A DNA stretch of 7,892 nt. It comes from Bacteroidales bacterium (GTDB taxonomy: Bacteria > Bacteroidota > Bacteroidia > Bacteroidales > UBA1402). The DNA lies in NCBI GenBank assembly GCA_023230125.1, contig JALNXZ010000062.1, positions 1 to 7,892 of the forward strand. The letters run 5' to 3'. A program made the translations under genes and the position numbers. Positions 1 to 7,122 of the stretch are shown piece by piece. Within the stretch, counting starts at the first letter, position 1, and each line of letters opens with the position of its first letter. The notes beneath the pieces are model-generated. The model had not been told where the DNA came from, made no database searches, and was given only the letters and a program-made list of their open reading frames with translations.

Positions 1-536
1 ATTTGTCGCAAGAAATCAGTCGGCGTACCAAAAATATGTCTAAAATCTATGCCGAGGTAGGTAAACATGCCAAAGCAATTTCCAATAATCTGACCACGAT
101 GATTTCTCCGTATATCCATGGTGTAAAGACAGATCAGGTGATGACCGGCGGCAATAAAGCAATCACGGTGCAGGAACATGAGGAAGAATGGAATGAAATT
201 CTGACCAATGTTGAAGGTTCTGTCGATATTCTGGCATTTCAGGATGGGCAAGTCGATTATCATGAACTTCCGGAATATCTGACTGTCAATAAAAAATTAG
301 CAGATGCACATCAGATGAAATGTTGGACGAACATAGAATCTTTTGATCGGGATATGCCTATCCGCTTTTTGCCGATTAAATGGGAAAAGCTATTGTTGAA
401 ACTGGAAGCGGCCCGAAAGGCAGGGATGGAGAATGCCATCACTTTTGAATTTTCTCATTTTATGAGCCCCAATTCTACTTATTTGCAGGCTGGGTATTTA
501 TATGAGAGATATAAAGAACATTTTGGTATCAAGTAA
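1..536 (+). CDS. DUF4434-like putative glycoside hydrolase, C-terminal part (5' end outside window)
   Basis: This is the 3' end of a gene that enters from the left edge; the reading frame is open to base 3 and stops at TAA 534-536, leaving about 177 residues. The TTG at base 3 is an edge artefact rather than a start, because there is no signal peptide and the text begins in mid-helix. Motifs resemble the C-terminal half of the DUF4434 TIM-barrel family: a strand reading TTMISPYIHG, then the stretch SVDILAFQDGQVDY, then MKCWTNIESF, and near the end AITFEFSHFMSPNS. These look like successive beta-strands carrying pocket residues (D in QDG, E in NIESF, E and H in FEFSH). DUF4434 proteins are predicted glycoside hydrolase-like enzymes found in Bacteroidota glycan loci; a substrate is not established to my knowledge. 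The gene lies 39 bases upstream of susC on the same strand with no hairpin between, so co-transcription is plausible. The family call rests on motif memory; catalytic function is inference. Confidence 0.72.
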   Translation, partial: LSQEISRRTKNMSKIYAEVGKHAKAISNNLTTMISPYIHGVKTDQVMTGGNKAITVQEHEEEWNEILTNVEGSVDILAFQDGQVDYHELPEYLTVNKKLADAHQMKCWTNIESFDRDMPIRFLPIKWEKLLLKLEAARKAGMENAITFEFSHFMSPNSTYLQAGYLYERYKEHFGIK

Positions 537-575
537 ATTAACAGATATTATTTAACCATTAAAATTAATTCTTTC

Positions 576-3500
576 ATGAAAAAGAACAAAATCACTTTAC
601 TAAAATGGAAATCAAAATATTTGATTCCATTTTTGTGTGCTTGCTCACTTTTATGCTCAACTGTTGCCTTTGCTCAAACAACAACAGTTCAGGGGAAAGT
701 GTTTAACACACAAGGAGAAAGTTTGATAGGAGTAAGTATCATAGTAAGAGGAACGAGTTCCAGTGCTGTGACAAATATTGATGGTACATTTAAAATGAAT
801 GTCCCTGCAAATAATGCTACTCTTGAATTTTCGTACATAGGTTACAACACCCAAAGTATTGCATTAAATGGGAAAACAAATCTAAACGTAATCTTGGAGG
901 AGAACCTGAAGGCCTTGGATGAGGTTGTTGTTGTAGGTTATGGAACCCAGAAACGTGCAAGCATCACTGGTGCTGTATCGACTATGTCTGACAGGGAGCT
1001 GTTAAAAGCTCCTGCAATGGGTGTCACTAATGTGATTGGTGCTCGTGTGGCCGGTGTCACAATGTTGCAGTCTTCCGGACAGCCAGGTTCTGATGCCGCT
1101 TCCTTGTTGATTCGTGGACAAAGTGCCACTTATATTGTGGATGGCGTTCAGCGTGACTTCAACGAAATTGATCCGAATGAAATCGAATCCATCTCCGTGT
1201 TAAAAGATGCGACTTCTGCAGCCGTTTATGGTTTGGGTGCTTCTGCGGTCATCATTGTAACTACCAAAAAAGGTAAAGCGGAAAAGGCACGCATCGTCTA
1301 TAGTGGAACTTTTGGGAACAGCCAGAATTCAAGTCAAATAAAATGGCTGGATGGTCCGGGTTATGCCTATTGGTATAATAAGGCCAGAGTGATGGATGGT
1401 GATGAGGAAGTCTTTACTGCCGCCCAGGTACAAAAAATGAAAGATGGTGTTGACGGTTGGGGCAATACCGACTGGTATGGTAAAGTGTTCGGTACAGGAA
1501 CCAATACGCACCACAACATCAGTGCAACAGGCGGTAACGATAAGGTCCGTTTCTTTACTTCTATCGGTGCCTTTTCTCAAAAAGGAAATATTGACAATTA
1601 CAACTACGATCGGTATAACCTTCGCTCCAATGTTGATGCTAAAATCAGTAACAATATTTCTATGGAATTGGGCATTTCCGCCCGTGTTGAGAAACGAGAT
1701 AGACCTCGCTACTCTGCAAATCCGGATGATTGGCACAACATTCCACAACAGGCTGTACGTGCATTGCCTTATGTCCCTGATACAATAACATATCAAGGAA
1801 AAACATACTATACAGGTACACCTACAAACTCTTCACCAGTAAGTCCTATCGCATCTATTTATGAATCTGGTTATTATAGGACCAACAATACGTATATTCA
1901 ATCCAACTTCTTATTGAAGTATGATGCTCCTTGGCTGAAGGGTTTGAACTTTAAATTTATGGGCGCATATGACTTGTCTTATCAATTTGCCAAAAGCCTT
2001 GCCATTCCGTTTAAGACCATGTTGTCGGCTTTACCAAACGCTTCTACTGAAACCTTGAGTTATAGCGTGTTTACTGATAATGCAGGAAATATATCCCTGA
2101 CTGAATCTGGTTATCAATCAACCAATGTGGTGACTCAAACCAGTGCCAATTTTGACAGAACATTCGGAGAGCATAAAATCAATGTGATTGCTTTAGCTGA
2201 GACTCGTAACCAATTTAGCAATACCCTTGGCGTTTCCGGTTATGGCCTTGACTTTCTTGCATTGGATGAGTTAAATCAAATTACCAACAAGTCAGGTGTC
2301 GGAACGGAAAAGATTCCTGATCTAAGCGGTTCCAGCGGAATATCCCGTGTGCTTGGTTTTGTCGGCCGTGTGAATTATGAATATAGCGACAGATATTTAG
2401 CCGAAGTATCTCTACGTCGTGACGGAAGCTATGTCTTTAATCCAAAGAACGGCTCCAATTGGATAATTTTGCCGGCTGCTTCTCTTGGCTGGAGAATAAA
2501 CAATGAGGACTGGTTTGCGACCGATTGGGTTGACAACCTGAAAATCAGGGGCGGTATCGGTAAGACAGCGACTACTGGAGGAGTATCTTCTGGAAATTTC
2601 TTGGATTTGATGACCGTTTCTACGAATCAGGTTGTTCTTGGCGGTGCAAGCCAGAGTATGATTTACGCATCCAATTTGGGGAATCCCAATCTGACTTGGG
2701 CTAAATGTCTGACCTATAACTTGGGTGTTGATTTTTCTGCTTGGAAAGGATTGTTGGGCCTTGAATTCGATGTATTCTACAAATATCAATATGATTTGCT
2801 TTCTTCTGCCAGTGGCTCCTATGCTCCTTCTATGGGTGGCTATTATTTCACTTATGCAAATCAGAACAAGGTAGACTATCGTGGTTTTGATTTTACCATC
2901 AGTCATAACAATCACCTTGGGGATTTTAACTATGGCGTAAAATGGGTCGGATCTTTAGCCAAACGCACTTGGTTGTATTACTCAAGTGATTCAGAGAATA
3001 CCCCTGATTATAGAAAACTGACCGGCAAGGAAGTGGGCTCTCAGCTTGGTTTTATTGCCGAAGGCTTGTTCCAGTCTCAGGAAGAGATTGATAACTCGGC
3101 TACGATACCGGGATCGGCCGTTTTGCCGGGTAGCATCAAATATAAGGATAGAAACGGTGACGGTAAGATTACGTATGCCCAGGATATGGGCTATGTGGGC
3201 AAAAGCGCTTATCCAAAGTTCCAGTCTTCTCTGAACTTAAATGCCAATTGGAAAGGTTTTGATGTTGATTTACTGTTCCAGGGAGCATTGGGTCGTACGG
3301 TCGCTTTGACAGGTGTCTATTCAGCAACCGGTTCAGCAGGCATAATGGATAATACGTCCTTTACAAAAATATTCTACCACGGTGGTAACTCTCCGGTTTT
3401 CTTGGCAGAAAATTCCTGGACTCCTGAGCATACCGATGCAGAATTTCCTCGTTTGTCCATATCTCCTATAAGCAACAATAATGCTTTTTCCTCTTCTTTC

Positions 3501-3737
3501 TATTATAGATCAGGGGATTATCTACGCCTGAAGACCTTCCAGGTGGGTTACTCTCTTCCCAAAGGGATGATCACAACTTGGGGTATAAATAATCTTAGGC
3601 TTTATGTTGAAGGGTCAAACATTCTGACATTCAGTGAACTGACCAAATATAACATAGATCCTGAATCACCGGGTGTAAATAATGGATACTATCCACAGCA
3701 GATGACTATCTCTTTTGGTGTTAACCTAACATTATGA
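576..3737 (+). CDS. SusC/RagA-family TonB-linked outer-membrane transporter
   Basis: A 1053-residue SusC-like TonB-dependent transporter, predicted to import oligosaccharides through the outer membrane together with the SusD-like lid encoded next. A signal peptide covers residues 1-33 (basic N-region, hydrophobic core, likely signal peptidase I cleavage at AFA|Q). A CarboxypepD_reg-like beta-sandwich follows (about 36-112: VQGKVFNTQGESLIGVSI, then FSYIGYNTQ), then the TonB-box-like segment DEVVVVGYGTQ at 115-125. The plug domain runs from about 126 to 234, with the family signatures RGQSATYIVDGV and IESISVLKDATSAAVYG. The rest is the beta-barrel, with a Ca-binding-like DRNGDGKI loop at 858-865. 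Length is typical for SusC proteins. The ATG at 576 is the only start giving a good signal peptide. The stop overlaps the SusD start by four bases, implying translational coupling. The last residue is Leu instead of the usual aromatic. The substrate cannot be read from the sequence. Confidence 0.97.
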   Translation: MKKNKITLLKWKSKYLIPFLCACSLLCSTVAFAQTTTVQGKVFNTQGESLIGVSIIVRGTSSSAVTNIDGTFKMNVPANNATLEFSYIGYNTQSIALNGKTNLNVILEENLKALDEVVVVGYGTQKRASITGAVSTMSDRELLKAPAMGVTNVIGARVAGVTMLQSSGQPGSDAASLLIRGQSATYIVDGVQRDFNEIDPNEIESISVLKDATSAAVYGLGASAVIIVTTKKGKAEKARIVYSGTFGNSQNSSQIKWLDGPGYAYWYNKARVMDGDEEVFTAAQVQKMKDGVDGWGNTDWYGKVFGTGTNTHHNISATGGNDKVRFFTSIGAFSQKGNIDNYNYDRYNLRSNVDAKISNNISMELGISARVEKRDRPRYSANPDDWHNIPQQAVRALPYVPDTITYQGKTYYTGTPTNSSPVSPIASIYESGYYRTNNTYIQSNFLLKYDAPWLKGLNFKFMGAYDLSYQFAKSLAIPFKTMLSALPNASTETLSYSVFTDNAGNISLTESGYQSTNVVTQTSANFDRTFGEHKINVIALAETRNQFSNTLGVSGYGLDFLALDELNQITNKSGVGTEKIPDLSGSSGISRVLGFVGRVNYEYSDRYLAEVSLRRDGSYVFNPKNGSNWIILPAASLGWRINNEDWFATDWVDNLKIRGGIGKTATTGGVSSGNFLDLMTVSTNQVVLGGASQSMIYASNLGNPNLTWAKCLTYNLGVDFSAWKGLLGLEFDVFYKYQYDLLSSASGSYAPSMGGYYFTYANQNKVDYRGFDFTISHNNHLGDFNYGVKWVGSLAKRTWLYYSSDSENTPDYRKLTGKEVGSQLGFIAEGLFQSQEEIDNSATIPGSAVLPGSIKYKDRNGDGKITYAQDMGYVGKSAYPKFQSSLNLNANWKGFDVDLLFQGALGRTVALTGVYSATGSAGIMDNTSFTKIFYHGGNSPVFLAENSWTPEHTDAEFPRLSISPISNNNAFSSSFYYRSGDYLRLKTFQVGYSLPKGMITTWGINNLRLYVEGSNILTFSELTKYNIDPESPGVNNGYYPQQMTISFGVNLTL
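3147..3185 (+). other. EF-hand/dockerin-like acidic loop inside SusC barrel
   Basis: Codons 858-870 of the SusC-like protein read DRNGDGKITYAQD, with the D-x-N-x-D-G-x-I pattern of a calcium-binding loop. Many SusC proteins carry a similar DxNGDGxI loop in a late extracellular region, so this is a family trait. Here position 12 of the canonical loop is Gln and an Asp follows at position 13, so ligand geometry may differ. Metal binding is inferred. Confidence 0.6.
3734..3737 (+). other. ATGA stop-start overlap coupling susC-like and susD-like genes
   Basis: The bases ATGA contain the first start codon of the SusD-like gene (ATG 3734-3736) and the TGA stop of the SusC-like gene (3735-3737). 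Such overlaps usually allow a terminating ribosome to re-initiate, which would keep transporter and lid in similar amounts. The overlap holds only if 3734, and not 3746 or 3749, is the true start. Confidence 0.7.
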
Positions 3738-5377
3738 TTCGAAAAATGATGAAAAATATATTCAAAATAACGATTTTGGCTACTATTGTAGCCGGATTCA
3801 GCAGCTGTAATGATTGGCTGGACGTTCCCTCTACAGATAATCTAGACAATAGGGTCATCTGGGAGGATGAAACAAGTGCCGATCTGTATGTCAATGGGTT
3901 CTATACCTATTTGAACAAATACGGCCAATTTGGTACGCTACAGTTTCAGGGCAGCCTGACAGAGAGTCTGACGGATGCTTTCAAATACGGTTCTTACGCT
4001 TTGGGTAACAAAGCCGGACACCCGAACAACTATGTGTTCAATCCTGCCGTGATCACTTCTGCCGGTTGCTTATACGATTGCTGGAGTGATGCTTATAACG
4101 AAATCAGGAGAATGAACCAGTTCTTGAACTCTATGGAAAAATTTTCCAAGGCTTCTGATGAAAAAGAGACAGAATGGAAAGCTCAGGTCCTTTTCTTTCG
4201 GGCCTATGTTTACTTCCAACTGGCAAAACGCCACGATGGGGTTATCCTTTATACAGACTTGAATCAGATGCAGAATGACAAGGCCCGCAGCTCAAAGGAA
4301 GATACCTGGACTTTGATCAAATCGGATCTGGACTATGCCATAGCCAACTTACCTAAATCATGGTCTGCAATCGCAGATAAAGGCCGTGTCACCAAATATG
4401 CAGCCTGGGCTTTCAAATCCCGTGCCATGTTGTATGCAGAGAACTGGCAGGAGGCATATAATGCTGCAGACTCTGTCACATCAGCGTCAGAGGAATACGG
4501 ATTGATTGGATTGATGAATAATTATAAGGATGCTTGTAACGGAAACAACAAGGAGGCTATTCTCGAATTTGATTACAACGTTTCCGGTCCATATCATAGC
4601 TTTGACAAGGATTACGTTCCATTGAGCGATGGCTATGAATTTGGAGGATTGGGCACCCCGACACAGGAAATGGTGGAATCTTATGAGAAGACTGACGGTA
4701 CTAAAATGGACTGGACTCCTTATCATTCTGCAACAGCAACCCGTCCCCCTTATGAAAACCTAGAGCCCCGTTTTAAGGCTTCCGTCATCTATCCGGGATG
4801 TACCTGGAAAGGCAATATCATGCAGAACTCTGTAAACGGCACCTATGGTACATTCATGGCTTATAGGGCAAATCCTTATTCTTATGGATTTACCACAACA
4901 GGTTACTACCTGAGAAAACTAATGGATGAATCCCATTTAGACATCAACGGTGTATACAGTACCCAGCCATGGGTGGAGATTCGCTATGCGGAAGTTCTTT
5001 TGAACAAGGCGGAAGCTGCTTACCGATTAAGCAAGATTGGTGATGCCCAGAGTGCTATGAATGAGGTTCGTGCCCGTGTCGGTCTTCCGGGAAAATATAC
5101 GACAGGTACGGAATGGTTCAATGATTACAGAAACGAACGTAAAGTTGAATTGGCTTACGAAGGACAATTGTTCTGGGATATGCGCAGATGGAAACTGGCT
5201 CATATCGAGTATAACAATTATCGTTGCCATGGCTTCAAGATTACCGGCGATAATTACGAATATATTGACGTAGACTACCAGGATCGTAAGTTCTTGGAGA
5301 AGACATATGTTCTTCCTATCCCTGATGCTGAATTAGAGAACAATTCTCTGATGCTTCAATACGATGAATGGTTATAA
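3734..5377 (+). CDS. SusD/RagB-family nutrient-binding outer-membrane lipoprotein
   Basis: A 547-residue SusD-like lipoprotein that binds glycan at the cell surface and forms the lid over the SusC-like barrel. The N-terminus is a lipoprotein signal ending at Cys25 (GFSSC, followed by NDWLDVPS, a very common SusD opening). Family landmarks are present in order: AQVLFFRAYVYFQLAKRHDG (150-169, the TPR-like helix of the N-terminal SusD-like domain), RYAEVLLNKAEAAYRL (417-432), and ERKVELAYEGQLFWDMRRWK (468-487). The end, YVLPIPDAELENN, corresponds to the usual PIP-x-x-E-x-x-x-N C-terminal motif of the RagB/SusD domain. The annotated start at 3734 overlaps the SusC stop (ATGA). In-frame ATGs at 3746 and 3749 would give a shorter, equally good signal peptide, so the exact start is uncertain by up to five codons. 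The acidic residues after Cys25 fit surface export. Glycan specificity is unknown; SusD sequences diverge too fast to infer it. Confidence 0.97.
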   Translation: MIRKMMKNIFKITILATIVAGFSSCNDWLDVPSTDNLDNRVIWEDETSADLYVNGFYTYLNKYGQFGTLQFQGSLTESLTDAFKYGSYALGNKAGHPNNYVFNPAVITSAGCLYDCWSDAYNEIRRMNQFLNSMEKFSKASDEKETEWKAQVLFFRAYVYFQLAKRHDGVILYTDLNQMQNDKARSSKEDTWTLIKSDLDYAIANLPKSWSAIADKGRVTKYAAWAFKSRAMLYAENWQEAYNAADSVTSASEEYGLIGLMNNYKDACNGNNKEAILEFDYNVSGPYHSFDKDYVPLSDGYEFGGLGTPTQEMVESYEKTDGTKMDWTPYHSATATRPPYENLEPRFKASVIYPGCTWKGNIMQNSVNGTYGTFMAYRANPYSYGFTTTGYYLRKLMDESHLDINGVYSTQPWVEIRYAEVLLNKAEAAYRLSKIGDAQSAMNEVRARVGLPGKYTTGTEWFNDYRNERKVELAYEGQLFWDMRRWKLAHIEYNNYRCHGFKITGDNYEYIDVDYQDRKFLEKTYVLPIPDAELENNSLMLQYDEWL

Positions 5378-5397
5378 TAAATATAAAGAATAATGCA

Positions 5398-7056
5398 ATG
5401 AAAAATAAAATTATATCATTGATTGCTATTGCTTCAATTGTGTTTGGTGGGATTGGTTGCCAAGAGGTTGAAGACTTGACCCCTTCCATTTCACGTTCGG
5501 GCATTAATGGCATCACGGCATCTTTCTATGGTGATGAAAGCTCTGAAAATGCATTTACCAGTGAAATAGACTCTACCAATGGGATCATTACTGTCGTATT
5601 CCCTTATAATTATCCCAGAACGTCAAACACTGTTTTGACGATGTCTGATTTGACAAAAATGAGGGTTACTGCGAATCTGGATGATAATGTTTCCATTTCT
5701 CCGGCTATCCTGTATATGGATTTCACAAAGGAGAATTACATCACAGTGACTGATCAGACCAAAAAGAAGAAAGGATATGACGTTGTTGCGGAAATCCGTA
5801 AGAGTGCCGAATGTGCCATCACAAACTTTGAATTGGCATCTCTTGGTCTAAGCGGAGTCATTGATGAGGCTAACAAAACCATTTCCCTTATTTCAGTTGA
5901 TCCAATTGGTTCTGCTTTGGCTACAGTAACTGTATCACACGGAGCTATTATGTTGCCGGATCCGACAACGACAGCCTTGAATTATAACAATGATGTACAG
6001 ATTACTGTTACAGCTCAGAATGAAACAACTTCAGCTGTTTATACGGTGAAGAAAGATGTTCCTTCCAAGACTGACTTCGGTATGCGTTCCGGAAGTGCCA
6101 AGATCCTTTGGTCAAAGAAACTGAATACTGACCTTGGAATTAGCGTCTTGAACCTGACCGGCGGTATGGCGGTAACGAAAGACTATGTCGTGTTGAACAC
6201 CAGAGGTCTGAACAGCATTTACTTGAATCGTAAGACAGGTGAAATGGTCGGTGAGATTGATCTTGGTACAAACAAGGGAAGTTTGATTAACTTCTACAAT
6301 ACTTGTGATGACAATAACAATATCTTGTTGTGTAATCTTGCTCCCAATGCAGGTGCATTCAAAGTTTGGAGAATCAACGGTGTGGCCGCAGCTCCGGAAT
6401 TGTATATCGAATGGAACGGTGGTTTAGCAATCGGACGTAAATTATCTATCAAAGGTAGTCTTGAAGGGAATGCCATCATTTCAGCTCCAATTCTTGCTGC
6501 CGGATATCAATTTGCACGTTGGCAGGTGATAGGAGGCGTCCTTCAGTCACAAACTCCGACACTAGTCACGATAACCGGTTTTACCACCAATTGGAACTAC
6601 AATTGTGACATCGTCTATACAGATCCGACAAATTTGAACAGTGATTATTTTGTTGCATGCTATTCCGCCCCTTATAAATTCTCATGGGTGGACGGCATAA
6701 CCAATACAGTCAAGGCTGCCGGAGCTGTTATCAGTTCTAATTGGATTCAGAATGCCACAGACTATACGGTATTTAATAATTGTCCTTATGCAGCAAGTAA
6801 TTCCGTCAACTCCTTTACTTGGGGTGGTGATGATAAGATCTATTTGTACGATGTAAGTACATCTTCCGGTCTTTCAACCACTGTCTGGGATGCACCAATT
6901 AGTACATACGGAGGTAAGGATAACGGTGGAGCGAATGGAAATGGTACCGGTGACGTTGCGCTGAAAGTTTCAGACGACGGATACTACATGTACCTGTACT
7001 TTATGTTTACCAACGGATGTGTTGTTTGCGTACAGTACGATTGTATTGATATGTAA
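5398..7056 (+). CDS. DUF5018-like domain surface lipoprotein, putative glycan-binding protein
   Basis: A 552-residue lipoprotein in the SusE/SusF position of the locus, probably a surface glycan-binding protein. I chose the ATG at 5398, 20 bases after the SusD stop, because it opens a clean lipoprotein signal (MKNKIISLIAIASIVFGGIGC, Cys21). An in-frame ATG at 5368 lies inside the SusD gene and would put a poor leader in front. After Cys21 comes the acidic QEVEDL, consistent with export to the surface. Residues about 35-135 and 138-219 look like two tandem Ig-like beta-sandwich units; the second (AITNFELA, then GVIDEANKTISLISV, then YTVKKD) resembles DUF5018. Residues about 225-552 are rich in short beta-strands with Gly/Asn/Asp turns (GGMAVTKDYVVLNTR, IYLNRKTGEMVGEIDLG, ALKVSDDGYYMYLYF) suggesting a beta-propeller-like fold. 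This part carries eight cysteines, three within the last 12 residues. No catalytic motif is recognised. Binding function is inferred from position and fold type. Confidence 0.85.
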   Translation: MKNKIISLIAIASIVFGGIGCQEVEDLTPSISRSGINGITASFYGDESSENAFTSEIDSTNGIITVVFPYNYPRTSNTVLTMSDLTKMRVTANLDDNVSISPAILYMDFTKENYITVTDQTKKKKGYDVVAEIRKSAECAITNFELASLGLSGVIDEANKTISLISVDPIGSALATVTVSHGAIMLPDPTTTALNYNNDVQITVTAQNETTSAVYTVKKDVPSKTDFGMRSGSAKILWSKKLNTDLGISVLNLTGGMAVTKDYVVLNTRGLNSIYLNRKTGEMVGEIDLGTNKGSLINFYNTCDDNNNILLCNLAPNAGAFKVWRINGVAAAPELYIEWNGGLAIGRKLSIKGSLEGNAIISAPILAAGYQFARWQVIGGVLQSQTPTLVTITGFTTNWNYNCDIVYTDPTNLNSDYFVACYSAPYKFSWVDGITNTVKAAGAVISSNWIQNATDYTVFNNCPYAASNSVNSFTWGGDDKIYLYDVSTSSGLSTTVWDAPISTYGGKDNGGANGNGTGDVALKVSDDGYYMYLYFMFTNGCVVCVQYDCIDM

Positions 7057-7122
7057 TAGTATTTAATTATAAACCAATTCTAAATACCTGCACCTAAACA
7101 GGTGCAGGTATTTTTCCCTTTT
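7057..7122 (+). other. Intergenic gap between DUF5018-like gene and GHL10-like gene
   Basis: Sixty-six bases separate the two genes. The left part (7057-7081) is AT-rich with no promoter match I would defend; the middle is the hairpin described separately; the right part is TTCCCTTTT running into the ATG. No purine-rich Shine-Dalgarno sequence is present before 7123, which is ordinary for Bacteroidota. Confidence 0.6.
7082..7115 (+). terminator. Perfect 14-bp hairpin with T-rich tail; intrinsic terminator or attenuator
   Basis: The left arm AAATACCTGCACCT (7082-7095) and right arm AGGTGCAGGTATTT (7100-7113) are exact reverse complements around a four-base loop AAAC. The core eight pairs below the loop are GC-rich, and the right arm runs into TTTTT (7111-7115) followed by CCCTTTT. 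This is a good Rho-independent terminator shape just after the DUF5018-like gene. However, the right arm ends nine bases before the ATG of the next same-strand gene, so full termination would need a separate promoter for which there is almost no room. Partial termination (attenuation that lowers enzyme expression relative to SusC/SusD) or RNA-end stabilisation of the upstream message is the likelier role. The structure is seen directly; the role is inferred. Confidence 0.8.

Noticed and set aside
3..536. TTG at base 3 as the start of a complete small protein
   Set aside because: The frame is open to the window edge, there is no leader, and the visible part matches only the C-terminal portion of a barrel family; it is a truncated gene.
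537..575. Promoter in the gap before the SusC-like gene
   Set aside because: The gap is only 39 AT-rich bases. I found no convincing Bacteroidota -7 TAnnTTTG box with a spaced -33 TTTG; scattered TTTG and TATTATTT matches are expected by chance in such sequence.
5368..5397. Extended start (ATG 5368) for the DUF5018-like gene, overlapping the SusD-like gene
   Set aside because: The extra ten residues would sit before a complete lipoprotein signal peptide that begins at ATG 5398; the shorter start gives a normal leader with Cys21 and a normal spacing to the upstream gene.
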